A stretch of DNA of 64,000 nt, from the NCBI GenBank assembly GCA_910577945.1, contig CAJTNI010000010.1, positions 1 to 64,000 on the forward strand. Direction: 5' to 3'. Source of the stretch: an uncultured Christensenella sp. (GTDB lineage Bacteria > Bacillota > Clostridia > Christensenellales > Pumilibacteraceae). Made by a program: the position numbers and the translations under genes. Below, piece after piece: positions 17,209-27,066 of the stretch; the first letter of the stretch is position 1; each line of letters starts with the position of its first letter. The notes under the pieces are model-generated. The model saw only the letters and a program-made list of their open reading frames with translations. It was not told where the DNA came from and did no database searches.

Positions 17209-17871
17209 TCACTTTTTGAGCTTCTTTTTAAGCTCGCGCTTTTTGTCGTCGGGCGCTTTGGCGGCGGAATCGAGCTCGGCAAAGAACTGTTTTTCCTCCT
17301 CGGCGTCGGTTATCTCGGGCGGGCTGTACAGCTTTTCGTCCACCGTTCTGCCCTCGATATAATCTATAAGAGGCTGCACGTTTTCCTTTTTCACCTCGTC
17401 GATAGGGGCTTTGACCACGCTCATCAAAAACGTGTCCTCGTCGCTCAATATCTCCGCCGATTGAATTTGACGCACGCGCATGGCAAGCTGCATTTTTTCC
17501 ATTCTGCCCAATTCGTCGAGGTCGAACCCGCCCTGCGCATAGAACACGGGCACAAACTTTTCGTACGCGACGCTTATCGTAGCCTCTTTGACGCGCTGCG
17601 GGATATGATTGCGGAACGGCATATAGCCCACGCCGCACACGATAAGTTTTTTGTATACCGCGCCCAAATACTCGGAAAACTTTCCGAACCCGTTGATAAC
17701 GCCGCCGCGCACCGAGCCGATATACAGTATCTTATCGTAGCCCGCGAGCATGTCGCCCCTGCACTTGTCTGCGGGCACTGCGTCGCAGCCTATGGCGTTG
17801 CCGAGAATATCGACGTAACGCTTGACGTAACCGTATTTGGAATAGAAAACTATGAGCAATTTACCTTTCAT
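17209..17871 (-). CDS. Flavodoxin-like domain protein
   Basis: 220 residues. The N-terminal part has the flavodoxin_5-type pattern: strand KLLIVFYSKYGYVKRYVDIL with the phosphate-loop region near residues 10-16, then YDKILYIGSVRGGVINGFGKF and KLIVCGVGYMP. Related domains occur in protoporphyrinogen oxidase HemG-like and menaquinone-dependent enzymes. The C-terminal 60 residues are charged and end in a lysine-rich tail (KKRELKKKLKK). It is the first gene of the operon with the two LRR proteins. FMN binding is plausible, but redox partner and purpose are unknown. Confidence 0.75.
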   Translation of the reverse strand: MKGKLLIVFYSKYGYVKRYVDILGNAIGCDAVPADKCRGDMLAGYDKILYIGSVRGGVINGFGKFSEYLGAVYKKLIVCGVGYMPFRNHIPQRVKEATISVAYEKFVPVFYAQGGFDLDELGRMEKMQLAMRVRQIQSAEILSDEDTFLMSVVKAPIDEVKKENVQPLIDYIEGRTVDEKLYSPPEITDAEEEKQFFAELDSAAKAPDDKKRELKKKLKK

Positions 17872-17943
17872 CTTTACCTCGAAAAAAACGACGACAGCCG
17901 CGCGAGCCGTTACGCCCGCGCCGCGCGCGTATAACTGCTATAA

Positions 17944-17972
17944 AGTATACCAAACCGCGCCGATTTTTTCAA
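17944..17972 (-). promoter_or_regulatory. Promoter of the flavodoxin-LRR operon
   Basis: TTGAAA (17967-17972), 17 bp, TATACT (17944-17949), about 70 bp before the start codon of the flavodoxin-like gene; GAGG precedes that ATG. Confidence 0.75.
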
Positions 17973-17984
17973 GCGTTTTGCGCG

Positions 17985-20897
17985 CTATATATCGTACTTG
18001 GAAAGTATCGCGCTGGGCGACTTGCGCAGCAGCGTCAGCACGGGCAGAATGCCGCACAGTATGCAAACGCCGTACAGCACGGCAAGCACAATCAGCGCGT
18101 ACCAGAACGGGTAGTACAAAATATACCCCATAAGCGACGACGTGCCGAGCGCCGCCAAAAACCCGCTCATAATCAAATACCCGATAAACACGGTGAGCGT
18201 CGTCAGCAGCAGCGCCTCCACAAAGAACTTGAAAACGAGATTCTTTTTGGACACGCCTATCGCGCGATAAATGCCTATTTCCTTGATTCGGCTCATGAGC
18301 GCCGAACGCATGATAAAGTACATGCACAGACTGAGCAGCACGACCACAACGGCGAGCGCAATCAAGCTTGTCATTATATCCAAATCTTGACTGAACTCCT
18401 CCTTTACGTCGGCGGGCGTCAGCAACCGACTGTCGCCGAACGCTCTCAAAAACTTTTCAGTGCGATTGGGGTCGGACGAATGCACGCGCATATAGTACCC
18501 GTTGAACGGCACGCCCGTGACGATATCGTCCTGCCAAAAGTACGACGACGCCATAGAATGCGTATCGCCCGCGCGCTTGGACAGCCGAATAAATTCGGCG
18601 TCGTTGACGAAGAAATTCACATAGTCGATGTTCTGATTATACGCGTACTTGTAATACTCCGTACCGTACTTGTTTTTAAGCCGCGCGATTTCGGCGGCGA
18701 GCGCCGCGTTGCATTCCGCATTGGACTTATTTGCGTCAGACACCGTCGGGTAGACGCCGTTTTGCGCCTTGTACGTGCGCGCGTAATAATAACCGTTTTG
18801 GTCGGTCAAGTAGTCGTACAACGCCGTTTCGCCCTTTACGACGTACATCCACGCGTTAAAGCCGTCCACGGTGCCGCTTCCGAATGCGGCGGCAAACCGC
18901 AAATACTCCTCGTAATACTCGTAGAAATAGTCGAGATACTCGTAATAATGCGCCTGATAATATTCGTCGTACGCCTTTATAAAGTCGGCGTCGTCGACGT
19001 CGTCGGGTACGCTATCGGGCAGAAGCGCGGTAATAAAATCGAACTCTTCGACGCGCTTGTACGCCTTTGCGTTCAACCACTCTGCGTAATCGGACACGCA
19101 GCCCATGTAATTGTCGAACTTGCCGACGAGCTTGAACTCCGCGCCGTGCAGCATCAATTTGCCGTCGAGCGGCACGTCCAGATTTTTTTGTGCGTTCGCC
19201 AGATATACGACTTCGCCGTCGTCGAGCTCCATCGAGAAATCGGACGCGCGCCTAATGTACGACTGCGACTGCTCGATTGACGATTTGGCGACGGTCAAAT
19301 CGTGCATGTACACAACGGGCTCGTCGGCAGTCGCCACGCCCGCTATAATCGCCGCGCCGTCGCCGACCGTCACCCACATGCCGAGCAAATCGTCGTAATC
19401 CTCGATATACCCGAGCGTGGAGTTTTTCAAAAACTCGTCGGCGAGCATGCTCGAAATCACCGCCTCGTTTTTCGCAAGCCCGTCCTTGCGACCCGCGCGC
19501 AGCGTGCCGCCGCAAACAGACGCGCCGACCACCACGGCGTTTCGCGCGTAATTGCCGTCCACGCGCATTATGGAAAACGTTTCGAACCTGCCCGTTTGCA
19601 GCCTGACCGATACCGCGCCGCTCGGCATGCCCGTTCTGTCAATCGTCACGTAGTCGATGCCGCTATCCGCCCTACCCACGGCGGCGTTGAGCCTGTCGGA
19701 TTGCTCGCCGTTCTCGACGCGCAAGTAGAACGTGTTGTGGCTGTACGAATTGCTTAAATCAATCAACTTGCGGAAGGACGTGCCGAAAACCGCGCTTACG
19801 AGCACGAACACCGCCGCAAACAACAGCATGAGCCGCCTGAAAAATATGCGGCTGCGCTTTTTTACGAAATGCGTTTTAAGCCCGCCGCGCGCCGCCGCGC
19901 CGAACGTAAACAGTCGCCCGCACTTGCCGTCGCTCTTGACGGGCGGCAGCTCGGACATATCCACGCTTTGGACGGCGGCCGTCGGCGCGCCGCGCTCGAA
20001 TACGCCGTCGTCGAACCTAATCTCGCCCGACTCGTCCACTATATGCACGCCCGGCGTATCGACGCGCAAGTACAGCTTGCCGCCGCTGTTCACGATTTTC
20101 AACCGCACGGGCGTTTGCGGCGTATCGCCGTAATATCCTACATTGACGGCGTCGCCGTTAAGCTCGCGCTTATCCAGCTCGCCCAGATACACCGTGTTTT
20201 TGTCGCGCGCCGTATACCCGCCCGCCGATTGGTTGTCGCGCACCGACAACACCTTTCCGTCACCCAGCTCGATAACCTTGTCGCAGTAGTAATCGACGAG
20301 GTGCGCTTCGTGCGTAACCAGCACGACCAAATGCTCCTTCGCAATCGCGCGCAGTATTTCCATTACCACGAGCGTGTTCGCCTCGTCGAGGTTGCCCGTC
20401 GGCTCGTCGGCGAGGATTATGCGCGGGTTTTTGACGATTGCGCGCGCAATAGCTATGCGCTGCTGCTGCCCGCCCGAAAGCGTGTCGGGCAAGCGCTTGG
20501 CGAACTTTTCCATGCCCACGTTGGCGAGCGCGGCGGCGACGCGCCCGTCAATCTCGTCGGGGTCGGTCATGCCGCACAGCCGCAGCGCGTTTTCCACGTT
20601 CTCGTAACAGGTCTGTTCGCGGTTGAGGTTGTAGTTTTGGAAAATATACCCGATATTGCGGTTGCGCAGGTCGTCCGTGCCGACGCGAATATCCGCGCCG
20701 TCGATTTCCACCGCACCGCCTGCGAACCCGTCCAGCCCGCCGAGCACGTTCAACAGCGTGGTCTTGCCGCACCCGCTCTTACCGAACAACGCCACCATGC
20801 CGTTGTCGGGCAGCTCCAACGACACGTCGTCGATTACGTGTATCTCGTTGCTCTTGCCCTTATTGAAATACTTATCAAGCTTGGAAATCTTAATCAT
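17985..20897 (-). CDS. ABC transporter ATPase fused to FtsX-type permease (second of pair)
   Basis: 970 residues. Residues 1-230 are a MacB/LolD-type ATPase with Walker [10 protein letters not shown] (about 38-46), LSGGQQQR and [10 protein letters not shown] linker leads to a first helix ([17 protein letters not shown], about residue 355), a large extracellular domain of about 400 residues, and three C-terminal helices with the FtsX signature [18 protein letters not shown]. Such fused half-transporters act as mechanotransducers for peptide, lipid or antibiotic export rather than import. The extracellular part has a strikingly tyrosine-rich stretch ([20 protein letters not shown]). It starts inside the stop of the preceding fusion gene (ATGA), so the two likely form a heterodimer. 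Confidence 0.88.
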   Translation of the reverse strand: MIKISKLDKYFNKGKSNEIHVIDDVSLELPDNGMVALFGKSGCGKTTLLNVLGGLDGFAGGAVEIDGADIRVGTDDLRNRNIGYIFQNYNLNREQTCYENVENALRLCGMTDPDEIDGRVAAALANVGMEKFAKRLPDTLSGGQQQRIAIARAIVKNPRIILADEPTGNLDEANTLVVMEILRAIAKEHLVVLVTHEAHLVDYYCDKVIELGDGKVLSVRDNQSAGGYTARDKNTVYLGELDKRELNGDAVNVGYYGDTPQTPVRLKIVNSGGKLYLRVDTPGVHIVDESGEIRFDDGVFERGAPTAAVQSVDMSELPPVKSDGKCGRLFTFGAAARGGLKTHFVKKRSRIFFRRLMLLFAAVFVLVSAVFGTSFRKLIDLSNSYSHNTFYLRVENGEQSDRLNAAVGRADSGIDYVTIDRTGMPSGAVSVRLQTGRFETFSIMRVDGNYARNAVVVGASVCGGTLRAGRKDGLAKNEAVISSMLADEFLKNSTLGYIEDYDDLLGMWVTVGDGAAIIAGVATADEPVVYMHDLTVAKSSIEQSQSYIRRASDFSMELDDGEVVYLANAQKNLDVPLDGKLMLHGAEFKLVGKFDNYMGCVSDYAEWLNAKAYKRVEEFDFITALLPDSVPDDVDDADFIKAYDEYYQAHYYEYLDYFYEYYEEYLRFAAAFGSGTVDGFNAWMYVVKGETALYDYLTDQNGYYYARTYKAQNGVYPTVSDANKSNAECNAALAAEIARLKNKYGTEYYKYAYNQNIDYVNFFVNDAEFIRLSKRAGDTHSMASSYFWQDDIVTGVPFNGYYMRVHSSDPNRTEKFLRAFGDSRLLTPADVKEEFSQDLDIMTSLIALAVVVVLLSLCMYFIMRSALMSRIKEIGIYRAIGVSKKNLVFKFFVEALLLTTLTVFIGYLIMSGFLAALGTSSLMGYILYYPFWYALIVLAVLYGVCILCGILPVLTLLRKSPSAILSKYDI

Positions 20898-23311
20898 TTT
20901 GCGTCGCCCTTCAAAGATTTTTTGACGCTTGCTTTAAACAGCCTGCGAATTTGGTAATGCGTGACCCGCAGCGTAAGCGCGACCATGCCGATTATAATCA
21001 TCACGTACTGCCACGCGTGTAGGAATACGAACAGCGCGTTAAGCTGCGGAGTGAGAAACACCGTGAGCGCCGCCGCGAGCAAAACTGCGAACGCGGGCAA
21101 AAGCGACAGCAGCATGCGCGTGTACATGCCCGCGCGTATCACTCGCACCGGTATTCCCATCGACCGCATAATAGCCATGTCGTTCCTGAACGCGTCCATT
21201 GCGCGGCGCGTGCACAGACTCAAAAAGAACGCCAAAAACATTATAAAGCCAATCCACATTACAAGCATAAACGCGCCCTCGACGGCGTAAGTCAGCGCAT
21301 CCAGCGCCGACGGGTCGTAGCTCGTATCGGACGGCACGGCTATATACCCCGCGTCCTTCAACCGCGCCGCCGCGGATTTCGCCGCGGAGTCGTTCTCGAA
21401 AAACAGCGAGGTTTGCGCATACTGCGTCGACAAAACGTATTCGGCAACAGCCCTCATCACCTCCGTGCCGAAATACACGCGCTCGCGGCGGTACGGCGCG
21501 ATTAAATCGCGCTCGCTCGGCTCTTTGTCCGCCAACGCCTCGCGCGAAAACTCCGCGTTAAAGATATATTCGCCGCCTCCGCCGCCGTAATCGTAATACC
21601 AATAATTGCCGCTGTAAGTCGCATGATAGCCGATAACCGCATAATCGTCGGCGTCGAGCTGCAAATCGGCAATATAAATCTTGTTCGGGTCTATGTCGAA
21701 CGACGGCACGAACGAGTTGTATCTGTACGCACGGTCGCTCTTGGTCGCGGTTATTTCGCACCCCGCTCTTCCGCACAAATATTTGTAATACGTAGCCGTC
21801 GCGAAGCCCCTGTCGGTATACAAAACCTTGGCTGACTTCGTGTTGTCGTAAAAATATTTGACGCCCGACACTTTAAGCACAAGCCCGTCGAAGCTCACCG
21901 TTTTGACGGCGACGGCGGACTTGCCGAATACGGGGCGATACTTGATAGGCAGGTACAGCAGCACCTCGTCGTCGGACGCGGGATACCTGCCTACTATATT
22001 CGTGCCGAAGCTCTCGCGGCATACGCTCAAACAATTAACGTATACGTATTGGTCGTAATCGTACGAGCTGCCGTCGCCTATATATGCCGTTAGCATGGAA
22101 TACTCGTCGAGCAGCGAGTCGTAACGGATACTGCGCTTTGCGCCGAACTTCTCCGCAAGCCCCGACGCCTCGCTCTCCGTCATTACCGTGCCGTCCTTGC
22201 GCGTGACGACGACGCGCCCGTCGATATGCTCGAACATGTGCCTGCGCTCGAACAGCTTGAACGCGTCGCCGCAAAACGACGTTATCACAAACACCGCCAA
22301 TATGCCGAGTATCAAGAGCGAGCACAAAAACACCGTCAGCTTGGGCGTCGCCTTGAATATGGTCGCGCCCAACGTAACGCCGTTTTTGAGCATTGTTTTT
22401 ATCTCGCGCCTGCGCGCCGCGCCGCGCTCGGACTTTTGCGACCTTGCGGGCGCGACGGGCTTTTCCTTGTCATCCGCAGCACCGTCGCTCGTCGTCGCAT
22501 CGTTCGCCGTATCGCTCGTCGAGCCGTCGGCCGCGGCGGCGTTTACCGCCGTATCGTTCGCGGTCGCTTTGTCCTCTTGCCTGTCGGTTATTTCGTCGTC
22601 GGCAGTCGCGCCGCTCGCGTACGCGCGAACCACGTCCGTCGCACGGTCGAACGACACCGCGCCGTCGAAAATGCGCACGTGCCGCGTGGCGCAATGCTCG
22701 ACCTGCTCGAAGCTGTGCGTAACGATGATTAGCAGCTTGTCGCGCGACACCTCGCGCAGCAGTTCGATTATGTCGTGCGAAGTCTTGCTGTCCAGATTAC
22801 CCGTCGGCTCGTCGGCGAGGATAATGGGGCTGTCCTTGGCAAGCGCGCGCGCAATTACGGTACGCTGCTTTTGCCCGCCCGACAGCTTGCTGCCGCGCTG
22901 ACCGAGGCAGTCGCTCATGCCGACGCGCGACAGCAACTCCATTGCGCGCGCACGGCGTTCCTTTTTGTTTCGTATATGCAAAAGCGCAAGCTCCACGTTT
23001 TGCAGCACGGTGAAGCTTTCTATGATATTGTAGTCCTGAAAAATAAACGACACGTACTTTTCGCGATACTCTTCCCAATCGGGCTGCAAGTAGTGCGAGG
23101 TGGGATTGCCGTCTATTAAAAGCTCGCCCTCCTCGTACGTGTCCATGCCGCTTATAACGTTGAGCAACGAGCTCTTGCCCGAGCCCGACGCGCCCGTAAC
23201 AGCCACAAACTCGCCCTTGTCGAAAGCGAGATTTACGCCGCGTATACCGACGGCGACGCTGCCGGACGACGTATAAATTTTTCCTATATTTTTGAGTTCA
23301 AGAAACGCCAT
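20894..23311 (-). CDS. ABC transporter ATPase fused to FtsX-type permease (first of pair)
   Basis: 805 residues from the ATG at 23311 (GAGG nine bases upstream). The longer open frame to 23443 crosses the promoter and is not used. The ATPase has Walker A GASGSGKSS (near 38), [18 protein letters not shown] and the H-loop VTHSFEQVEH. A low-complexity Ala/Asp/Thr linker (about 240-310) joins it to the first helix (VFLCSLLILGILAVFVITSF), an extracellular domain of about 300 residues, and the closing helices with an FtsX-like RNDMAIMRSMGIPVRVIR motif. It is co-translated with the next gene. No two-component system of the bacitracin type lies beside it, so induction is unknown. Confidence 0.88.
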   Translation of the reverse strand: MAFLELKNIGKIYTSSGSVAVGIRGVNLAFDKGEFVAVTGASGSGKSSLLNVISGMDTYEEGELLIDGNPTSHYLQPDWEEYREKYVSFIFQDYNIIESFTVLQNVELALLHIRNKKERRARAMELLSRVGMSDCLGQRGSKLSGGQKQRTVIARALAKDSPIILADEPTGNLDSKTSHDIIELLREVSRDKLLIIVTHSFEQVEHCATRHVRIFDGAVSFDRATDVVRAYASGATADDEITDRQEDKATANDTAVNAAAADGSTSDTANDATTSDGAADDKEKPVAPARSQKSERGAARRREIKTMLKNGVTLGATIFKATPKLTVFLCSLLILGILAVFVITSFCGDAFKLFERRHMFEHIDGRVVVTRKDGTVMTESEASGLAEKFGAKRSIRYDSLLDEYSMLTAYIGDGSSYDYDQYVYVNCLSVCRESFGTNIVGRYPASDDEVLLYLPIKYRPVFGKSAVAVKTVSFDGLVLKVSGVKYFYDNTKSAKVLYTDRGFATATYYKYLCGRAGCEITATKSDRAYRYNSFVPSFDIDPNKIYIADLQLDADDYAVIGYHATYSGNYWYYDYGGGGGEYIFNAEFSREALADKEPSERDLIAPYRRERVYFGTEVMRAVAEYVLSTQYAQTSLFFENDSAAKSAAARLKDAGYIAVPSDTSYDPSALDALTYAVEGAFMLVMWIGFIMFLAFFLSLCTRRAMDAFRNDMAIMRSMGIPVRVIRAGMYTRMLLSLLPAFAVLLAAALTVFLTPQLNALFVFLHAWQYVMIIIGMVALTLRVTHYQIRRLFKASVKKSLKGDAK

Positions 23312-23390
23312 GCCGTTATCCTCGTAATATTTTAGCGCGTACACATTGCAGCCCCGAAGTCCTACCGAGCGCAACGACGGTAGCTGTAAT

Positions 23391-23419
23391 ATTGTAACAA
23401 ATTCCGACGCGAATTGCAA
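23391..23419 (-). promoter_or_regulatory. Promoter of the tandem ABC-FtsX operon
   Basis: TTGCAA (23414-23419), 17 bp, TACAAT (23391-23396). The predicted leader of about 70 nt contains a CTACCG...CGGTAG hairpin before the ribosome site. Confidence 0.65.
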
Positions 23420-23501
23420 TAGCGTTTGAAAATTCGTACACATTTATATCCGTCGCCGCGCCGTTTATATAACAACACCGCGCCGCGCCGATTTGTCCCG
23501 C

Positions 23502-23545
23502 AAAAATAAAAAAAAGGATTGCGCGCTAATTACGCGACGCAATCC
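23502..23545 (-). terminator. Terminator after rubrerythrin
   Basis: On the minus strand GGATTGCG...CGCAATCC (23516-23545) forms a strong stem followed by TTTTTTTTATTTTT, 22 bp after the rubrerythrin stop. Confidence 0.9.
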
Positions 23546-23567
23546 CTCTTACGAGTTTACGCGACAC

Positions 23568-24107
23568 TCAATAGTTTTCGGGCTTCATTTCAAAGAACGA
23601 GCGCGGATGCGCGCATACGGGACAGACCTCCGGCGCGGCATCGGCAACTACCATATGCCCGCAATTCATGCAAACCCACACTACCTGCACGCCCTTTTTG
23701 AAAACCTCGTTGCGCTCTATATTGACGGACAGCTTGACGTACCGTTCCTCATGCGTACGCTCGATTGCCGCCACTTTGCGGAACAGTTCTGCAATAGCCG
23801 TAAACCCCTCTCTATCCGCGTCCTCAGCGAACGTCTTGTACATGTCCGTCCACTCGAAATGCTCGCCGTCGGCGGCGTCTTTGAGGTTGGTCGCGGTGTC
23901 GGCGATACCGCCGTGCAGCAGCTTGAACCAAATTTTGGCATGCTCGCGCTCGTTGGCGGCGGTTTCTGCGAATATCGCGGCGATTTGCTCGTACCCGTCC
24001 TTTTTCGCCTTGGACGCGTAATAATCGTACTTATTGCGCGCCATGCTCTCGCCCGAAAACGCGGTCATGAGGTTTTCCTCGGTCTTTGTGCCTTTGAGGT
24101 TTTTCAT
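23568..24107 (-). CDS. rbr: Rubrerythrin
   Basis: 179 residues, normal length. Rubrerythrin reduces hydrogen peroxide in anaerobes with electrons from NADH via rubredoxin-type carriers. The N-terminal four-helix domain carries the di-iron ligands ([36 protein letters not shown]). The C-terminal rubredoxin-like domain has the Cys4 site in VCMNCGH and [18 protein letters not shown] precedes the ATG. It is monocistronic with its own terminator. The 24108-24314 gap upstream must hold its promoter; a TAGAAT -10-like box near 24135 is visible but no convincing -35 or PerR box. Confidence 0.97.
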   Translation of the reverse strand: MKNLKGTKTEENLMTAFSGESMARNKYDYYASKAKKDGYEQIAAIFAETAANEREHAKIWFKLLHGGIADTATNLKDAADGEHFEWTDMYKTFAEDADREGFTAIAELFRKVAAIERTHEERYVKLSVNIERNEVFKKGVQVVWVCMNCGHMVVADAAPEVCPVCAHPRSFFEMKPENY

Positions 24108-24217
24108 AGAAAACTCCTTGATATATTTCCTATATTCTACCCCGACGCGCGGCGAATTTTATCGCATATTTTGCAAATGTTTGACCGAAAAAGTAAAATT
24201 CAAGCCGTAACGCAATT

Positions 24218-24258
24218 CAAAAGCCCCCTCGCGCGGATTTTGCGCAAAGGAGCTTTCG
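24218..24258 (-). terminator. Probable terminator after the ROK kinase gene
   Basis: AAAGCTCC...GGGGGCTTTT on the minus strand (24219-24256) folds with an inner GCGC/GCGC pairing and ends in TTTTGAATT. The U-run is short, so efficiency may be modest. Confidence 0.5.
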
Positions 24259-24314
24259 ACCTGTCCGATTATTTACGCACGCGCCGCCCGTTCGGCGGCT
24301 ACGCGTTCGCCGTA

Positions 24315-25253
24315 CTAATTGAGTATGAGCGCCGCCGCGCCGATAATGCCCGCGTCGTTGCCGAGCTGCGCGACGAGTATGTCGAACCTCGGCATGCCCT
24401 CGAATCCGTAGAACCGTTCCTTGCAGTAGTCTTTGAGCTTGTCGATTAAGTAATCGCCCTGCGCGCACACGCCGCCGCCGAGTATTATCGCCTGCGGTCT
24501 GAAAATGTTCGCGAAATTGAGCATGCCCTCGCCCAAGAACTTGATATAATTATCGACTACGGCTATCGCCGCTTTATCGCCTTTCTTGCTGCACTCGAAC
24601 GCGGTCTTGCCGTCCACGTCGTCAAGCCGCGGCGACGTCTTCCACATTGCCGAGCTTTTGTCGGCTTGCATAGCCTTTTTGGTATCGCGTATGAGCGCGC
24701 TCGCGCTGCAATACGCCTCCATGCACCCGCGCCGTCCGCACGAGCACCGTTCGCCGTCCACAACGAGCACCATATGTCCGAGCTCGCCGCCCTTGCCCTC
24801 GTTGCCCTCGTACAGCTTGTTGTCTATAACGATGCCGCCGCCGACGCCCGTGCCGAGCGTGAGCATGACCGTATCCGAATACATGCGCCCGACGCCGAAC
24901 GCGGTCTCGCCCAACGCCGCAACGTTGGCGTCGTTGCTGACGCGTATCGGCTTGTTGATATGCCGCGCCAGCATTTCAGCAAGCGACACGTTTTCCCAAT
25001 TAAGATTGTACGCGCGGTCGACCGTGCCCGTAGACGAATTTATCGCGCCCGGGCAGCCTATGCCGATACCCACGAAATCGCGGTCGTCGGGGTCGACGAG
25101 GTCCTTGACCAAGCCCGCAACGTCGTCCACTATCTTTTGCGCGCCGCCCGCAACGTCGGTTACGACGCGACCCTTTTTGATTATGTTTCCGTCCTTATCG
25201 ACCACGCCCGCCTTAACGGACATGCCGCCGATATCTATACCTACGCAATACAT
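24315..25253 (-). CDS. glcK: ROK-family glucokinase
   Basis: 312 residues. The protein opens CVGIDIGGMSVKAGVVD, the ATP phosphate loop of the ROK/actin fold, and has VSNDANVAALGE with the catalytic Asp, LGTGVGGGIV, and the zinc motif GELGHM...CSCGRRGCMEAYCS. Length and motifs match Gram-positive cytoplasmic glucokinases that make glucose-6-phosphate; another hexose or N-acetylmannosamine cannot be excluded. GAGG lies nine bases before the ATG. It follows an acidic membrane protein gene by 50 bp, apparently in one transcript. It could serve the glycan-degradation genes further right. Confidence 0.88.
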   Translation of the reverse strand: MYCVGIDIGGMSVKAGVVDKDGNIIKKGRVVTDVAGGAQKIVDDVAGLVKDLVDPDDRDFVGIGIGCPGAINSSTGTVDRAYNLNWENVSLAEMLARHINKPIRVSNDANVAALGETAFGVGRMYSDTVMLTLGTGVGGGIVIDNKLYEGNEGKGGELGHMVLVVDGERCSCGRRGCMEAYCSASALIRDTKKAMQADKSSAMWKTSPRLDDVDGKTAFECSKKGDKAAIAVVDNYIKFLGEGMLNFANIFRPQAIILGGGVCAQGDYLIDKLKDYCKERFYGFEGMPRFDILVAQLGNDAGIIGAAALILN

Positions 25254-25303
25254 ACGCTCTTACCTCGTTGAATTATATTTTCCGCAAGCCTATTATTATG
25301 CGG

Positions 25304-26866
25304 CTACTTTAAAATTATCGTGCTTATGGACGATTTGAGCTTATCCTTGCTCTCGCCGTCGCGCTCACGCAAATAGTCGCCGAACATGTTGACCGCGCTG
25401 CGCCTGTCGATGATAACGTATCGGCGGTTTACGGGAAGCTTGCGCGAAGCGTCGCCGCTCGGGCTTGCCGCACGCCTTGCCGCTCCTGCGCCTTGATTTT
25501 TGCGCGGCGTTTGCGCCGATTTTTGCGCCGCGGGCTTTTTGCCGCCCTTAGTCGCAGGCTTTTGCGCGGCGGATTTTGTGCCGCTCGCGCTCGGCTTCGC
25601 CGCGGCGGGCTTTCTCGCTGCCTGCGCGGGCTCGTCGGCATAGCGCGATATCGTGCGCACGCGCGGGAAATAAATATTGCGGTTTGGCGCGTAATCGGCG
25701 TCGCGCGCGTCGTCGCTTACCGCACCGTACTCGTCGATTTCGTCGCTATCGTATTCCTCGGCTTCGCCGCTGTAATCGCCGTCGTAGCCGTATTGCGCGT
25801 CGGCTTCTCCGTCGGGCGCGGCGTACTCCGACCGCTCGTCGTACTCGTCGCGTTCGGCTTGCGCCTCGGCTTGCTCCGCCGCGTCGTCGGACGCCGCGAA
25901 TTGTTCGTCTGTATCGAGCTCGCCGTCCGCGGCTTCGTACGCGTCCTCGTCGAACGCCTCGGGAATTTCGTCCGTATCGAGCTCCTCGAAAGCGTCGGCG
26001 CTATGCCCGTAGTCGGCGCTTACGCCGTCCGCCGCGTTAGCGCGCGCATCGGCGTCCGCATTATCCGCATCGCCGTCGCCCGCTCCGACAAACTCGTCGA
26101 AGCTGTCGAACGTATCGAAATCGGGGTCGGCATTGCCGCTCAGCCCCACAAAATCGCTGTGCTTTGTTTCCGTCGCACGCCAATCGGGTGCGGGCTCGGC
26201 TTGCGCTTGCCCGTCGGCGCGCGCTGTATACGCCGCCTCATCCGTTTTTTTGCTATGTATTATATAGTCGCCGCCGTCGGGCTGCCGCGCGCTTACGGAC
26301 GCGTCCGCTTGCTCCCTCGGCTCAGACTGCTCGGTCGACTCGGCGTTTTCGGCAGCCGCAGCGGTGCGACGCACGGCGGAATTGCCTATCGCGCGAATTT
26401 TAGCCACCTCGGCGGCAATGCGCCGCTGCTCGGGGGTCTTGACCGAATTGGTTACTTTAAGCTCGCGCTTTTTCTTTTTGTTGGCGAGCGCGCAGTCGCA
26501 TATCAGCGCAATCAACGAAAACACGAAAACCGCGCCCGCAAGGCACGCGCCCATAATCGTGTCGAGCGCGACGAACAGCTCGGGCAACGGCAGCTCGAAC
26601 GAGCTTGCGCCGAATACGAGCGTCGCGGAGGCTTGTGCGGCGACGATTTTGTACGCGCCGTCCAAGCGCGTCAAAACGACGGCGGCGACAAGCGCAACCG
26701 CCGCCGCAAACGCAAGCGACGCGACAATGCGCAGTATTACGTCAAAGGCGTTGCACCTGCGCTTTCCCACCGCCGCAACGGCGATAAACGACGCGAGCAT
26801 GAACAGCCCGAGCGCGCCCGCAACGACGGCGAATATTATATTGAATGTAACGCTGAAATCAAGCAT
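25304..26866 (-). CDS. Membrane protein with long acidic low-complexity domain
   Basis: 520 residues, not recognised. Three or four hydrophobic helices occupy about residues 1-135. A basic helical segment follows (NKKKKRELKVTNSVKTPEQRRIAAEVAKIRAIG), then about 230 residues very rich in Asp, Ala, Glu and Tyr (e.g. ELDTDEIPEAFDEDAYEAAD). A basic Ala/Lys/Pro linker leads to a conserved-looking C-terminus (NRRYVIIDRRSAVNMFGDYLRERDGES). The acidic centre is probably disordered and cytoplasmic. It has a perfect promoter but no obvious ribosome site before its ATG. Two other proteins here (492-2087 and 7457-8365) share the general plan of helices plus a biased tail. Confidence 0.75.
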   Translation of the reverse strand: MLDFSVTFNIIFAVVAGALGLFMLASFIAVAAVGKRRCNAFDVILRIVASLAFAAAVALVAAVVLTRLDGAYKIVAAQASATLVFGASSFELPLPELFVALDTIMGACLAGAVFVFSLIALICDCALANKKKKRELKVTNSVKTPEQRRIAAEVAKIRAIGNSAVRRTAAAAENAESTEQSEPREQADASVSARQPDGGDYIIHSKKTDEAAYTARADGQAQAEPAPDWRATETKHSDFVGLSGNADPDFDTFDSFDEFVGAGDGDADNADADARANAADGVSADYGHSADAFEELDTDEIPEAFDEDAYEAADGELDTDEQFAASDDAAEQAEAQAERDEYDERSEYAAPDGEADAQYGYDGDYSGEAEEYDSDEIDEYGAVSDDARDADYAPNRNIYFPRVRTISRYADEPAQAARKPAAAKPSASGTKSAAQKPATKGGKKPAAQKSAQTPRKNQGAGAARRAASPSGDASRKLPVNRRYVIIDRRSAVNMFGDYLRERDGESKDKLKSSISTIILK

Positions 26867-26930
26867 AAGTAAATTACGACACTTAAATTACAATACAAAC
26901 CCGCTTGCGACCGCAAGTAAGCTTAACCGT

Positions 26931-26959
26931 ATTATACAACCGACGCATACTTTTGTCAA
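26931..26959 (-). promoter_or_regulatory. Consensus promoter of the acidic membrane protein / glcK unit
   Basis: TTGACA (26954-26959), 17 bp, TATAAT (26931-26936): perfect sigma-A consensus, with a roughly 55-nt leader containing a small CTTGC-GGTC-GCAAG hairpin. Confidence 0.85.
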
Positions 26960-27066
26960 TCCCGCGCGCCGAAATACGACGATATTTTAGCAAATTTTTA
27001 CTCATAACGCACACAAACGCCGAAAATCCGCGAGCGCGCGCCGTTCGCAGCCGCGGCACAATGCCG

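Noticed and set aside
18000-23311. Bacitracin-type resistance module
   Set aside because: No two-component regulator is adjacent, and ATPase and permease are fused in both genes. The general ABC-FtsX description is all that is supported.
23312-23443. 44-codon N-terminal extension of the first ABC-FtsX protein
   Set aside because: It overlaps the predicted promoter and has no ribosome site. The ATG at 23311 with GAGG gives the normal ATPase start.
23568-24200. PerR box before rubrerythrin
   Set aside because: AT-rich stretches are present, but no inverted repeat of the PerR form with a matching promoter could be placed.
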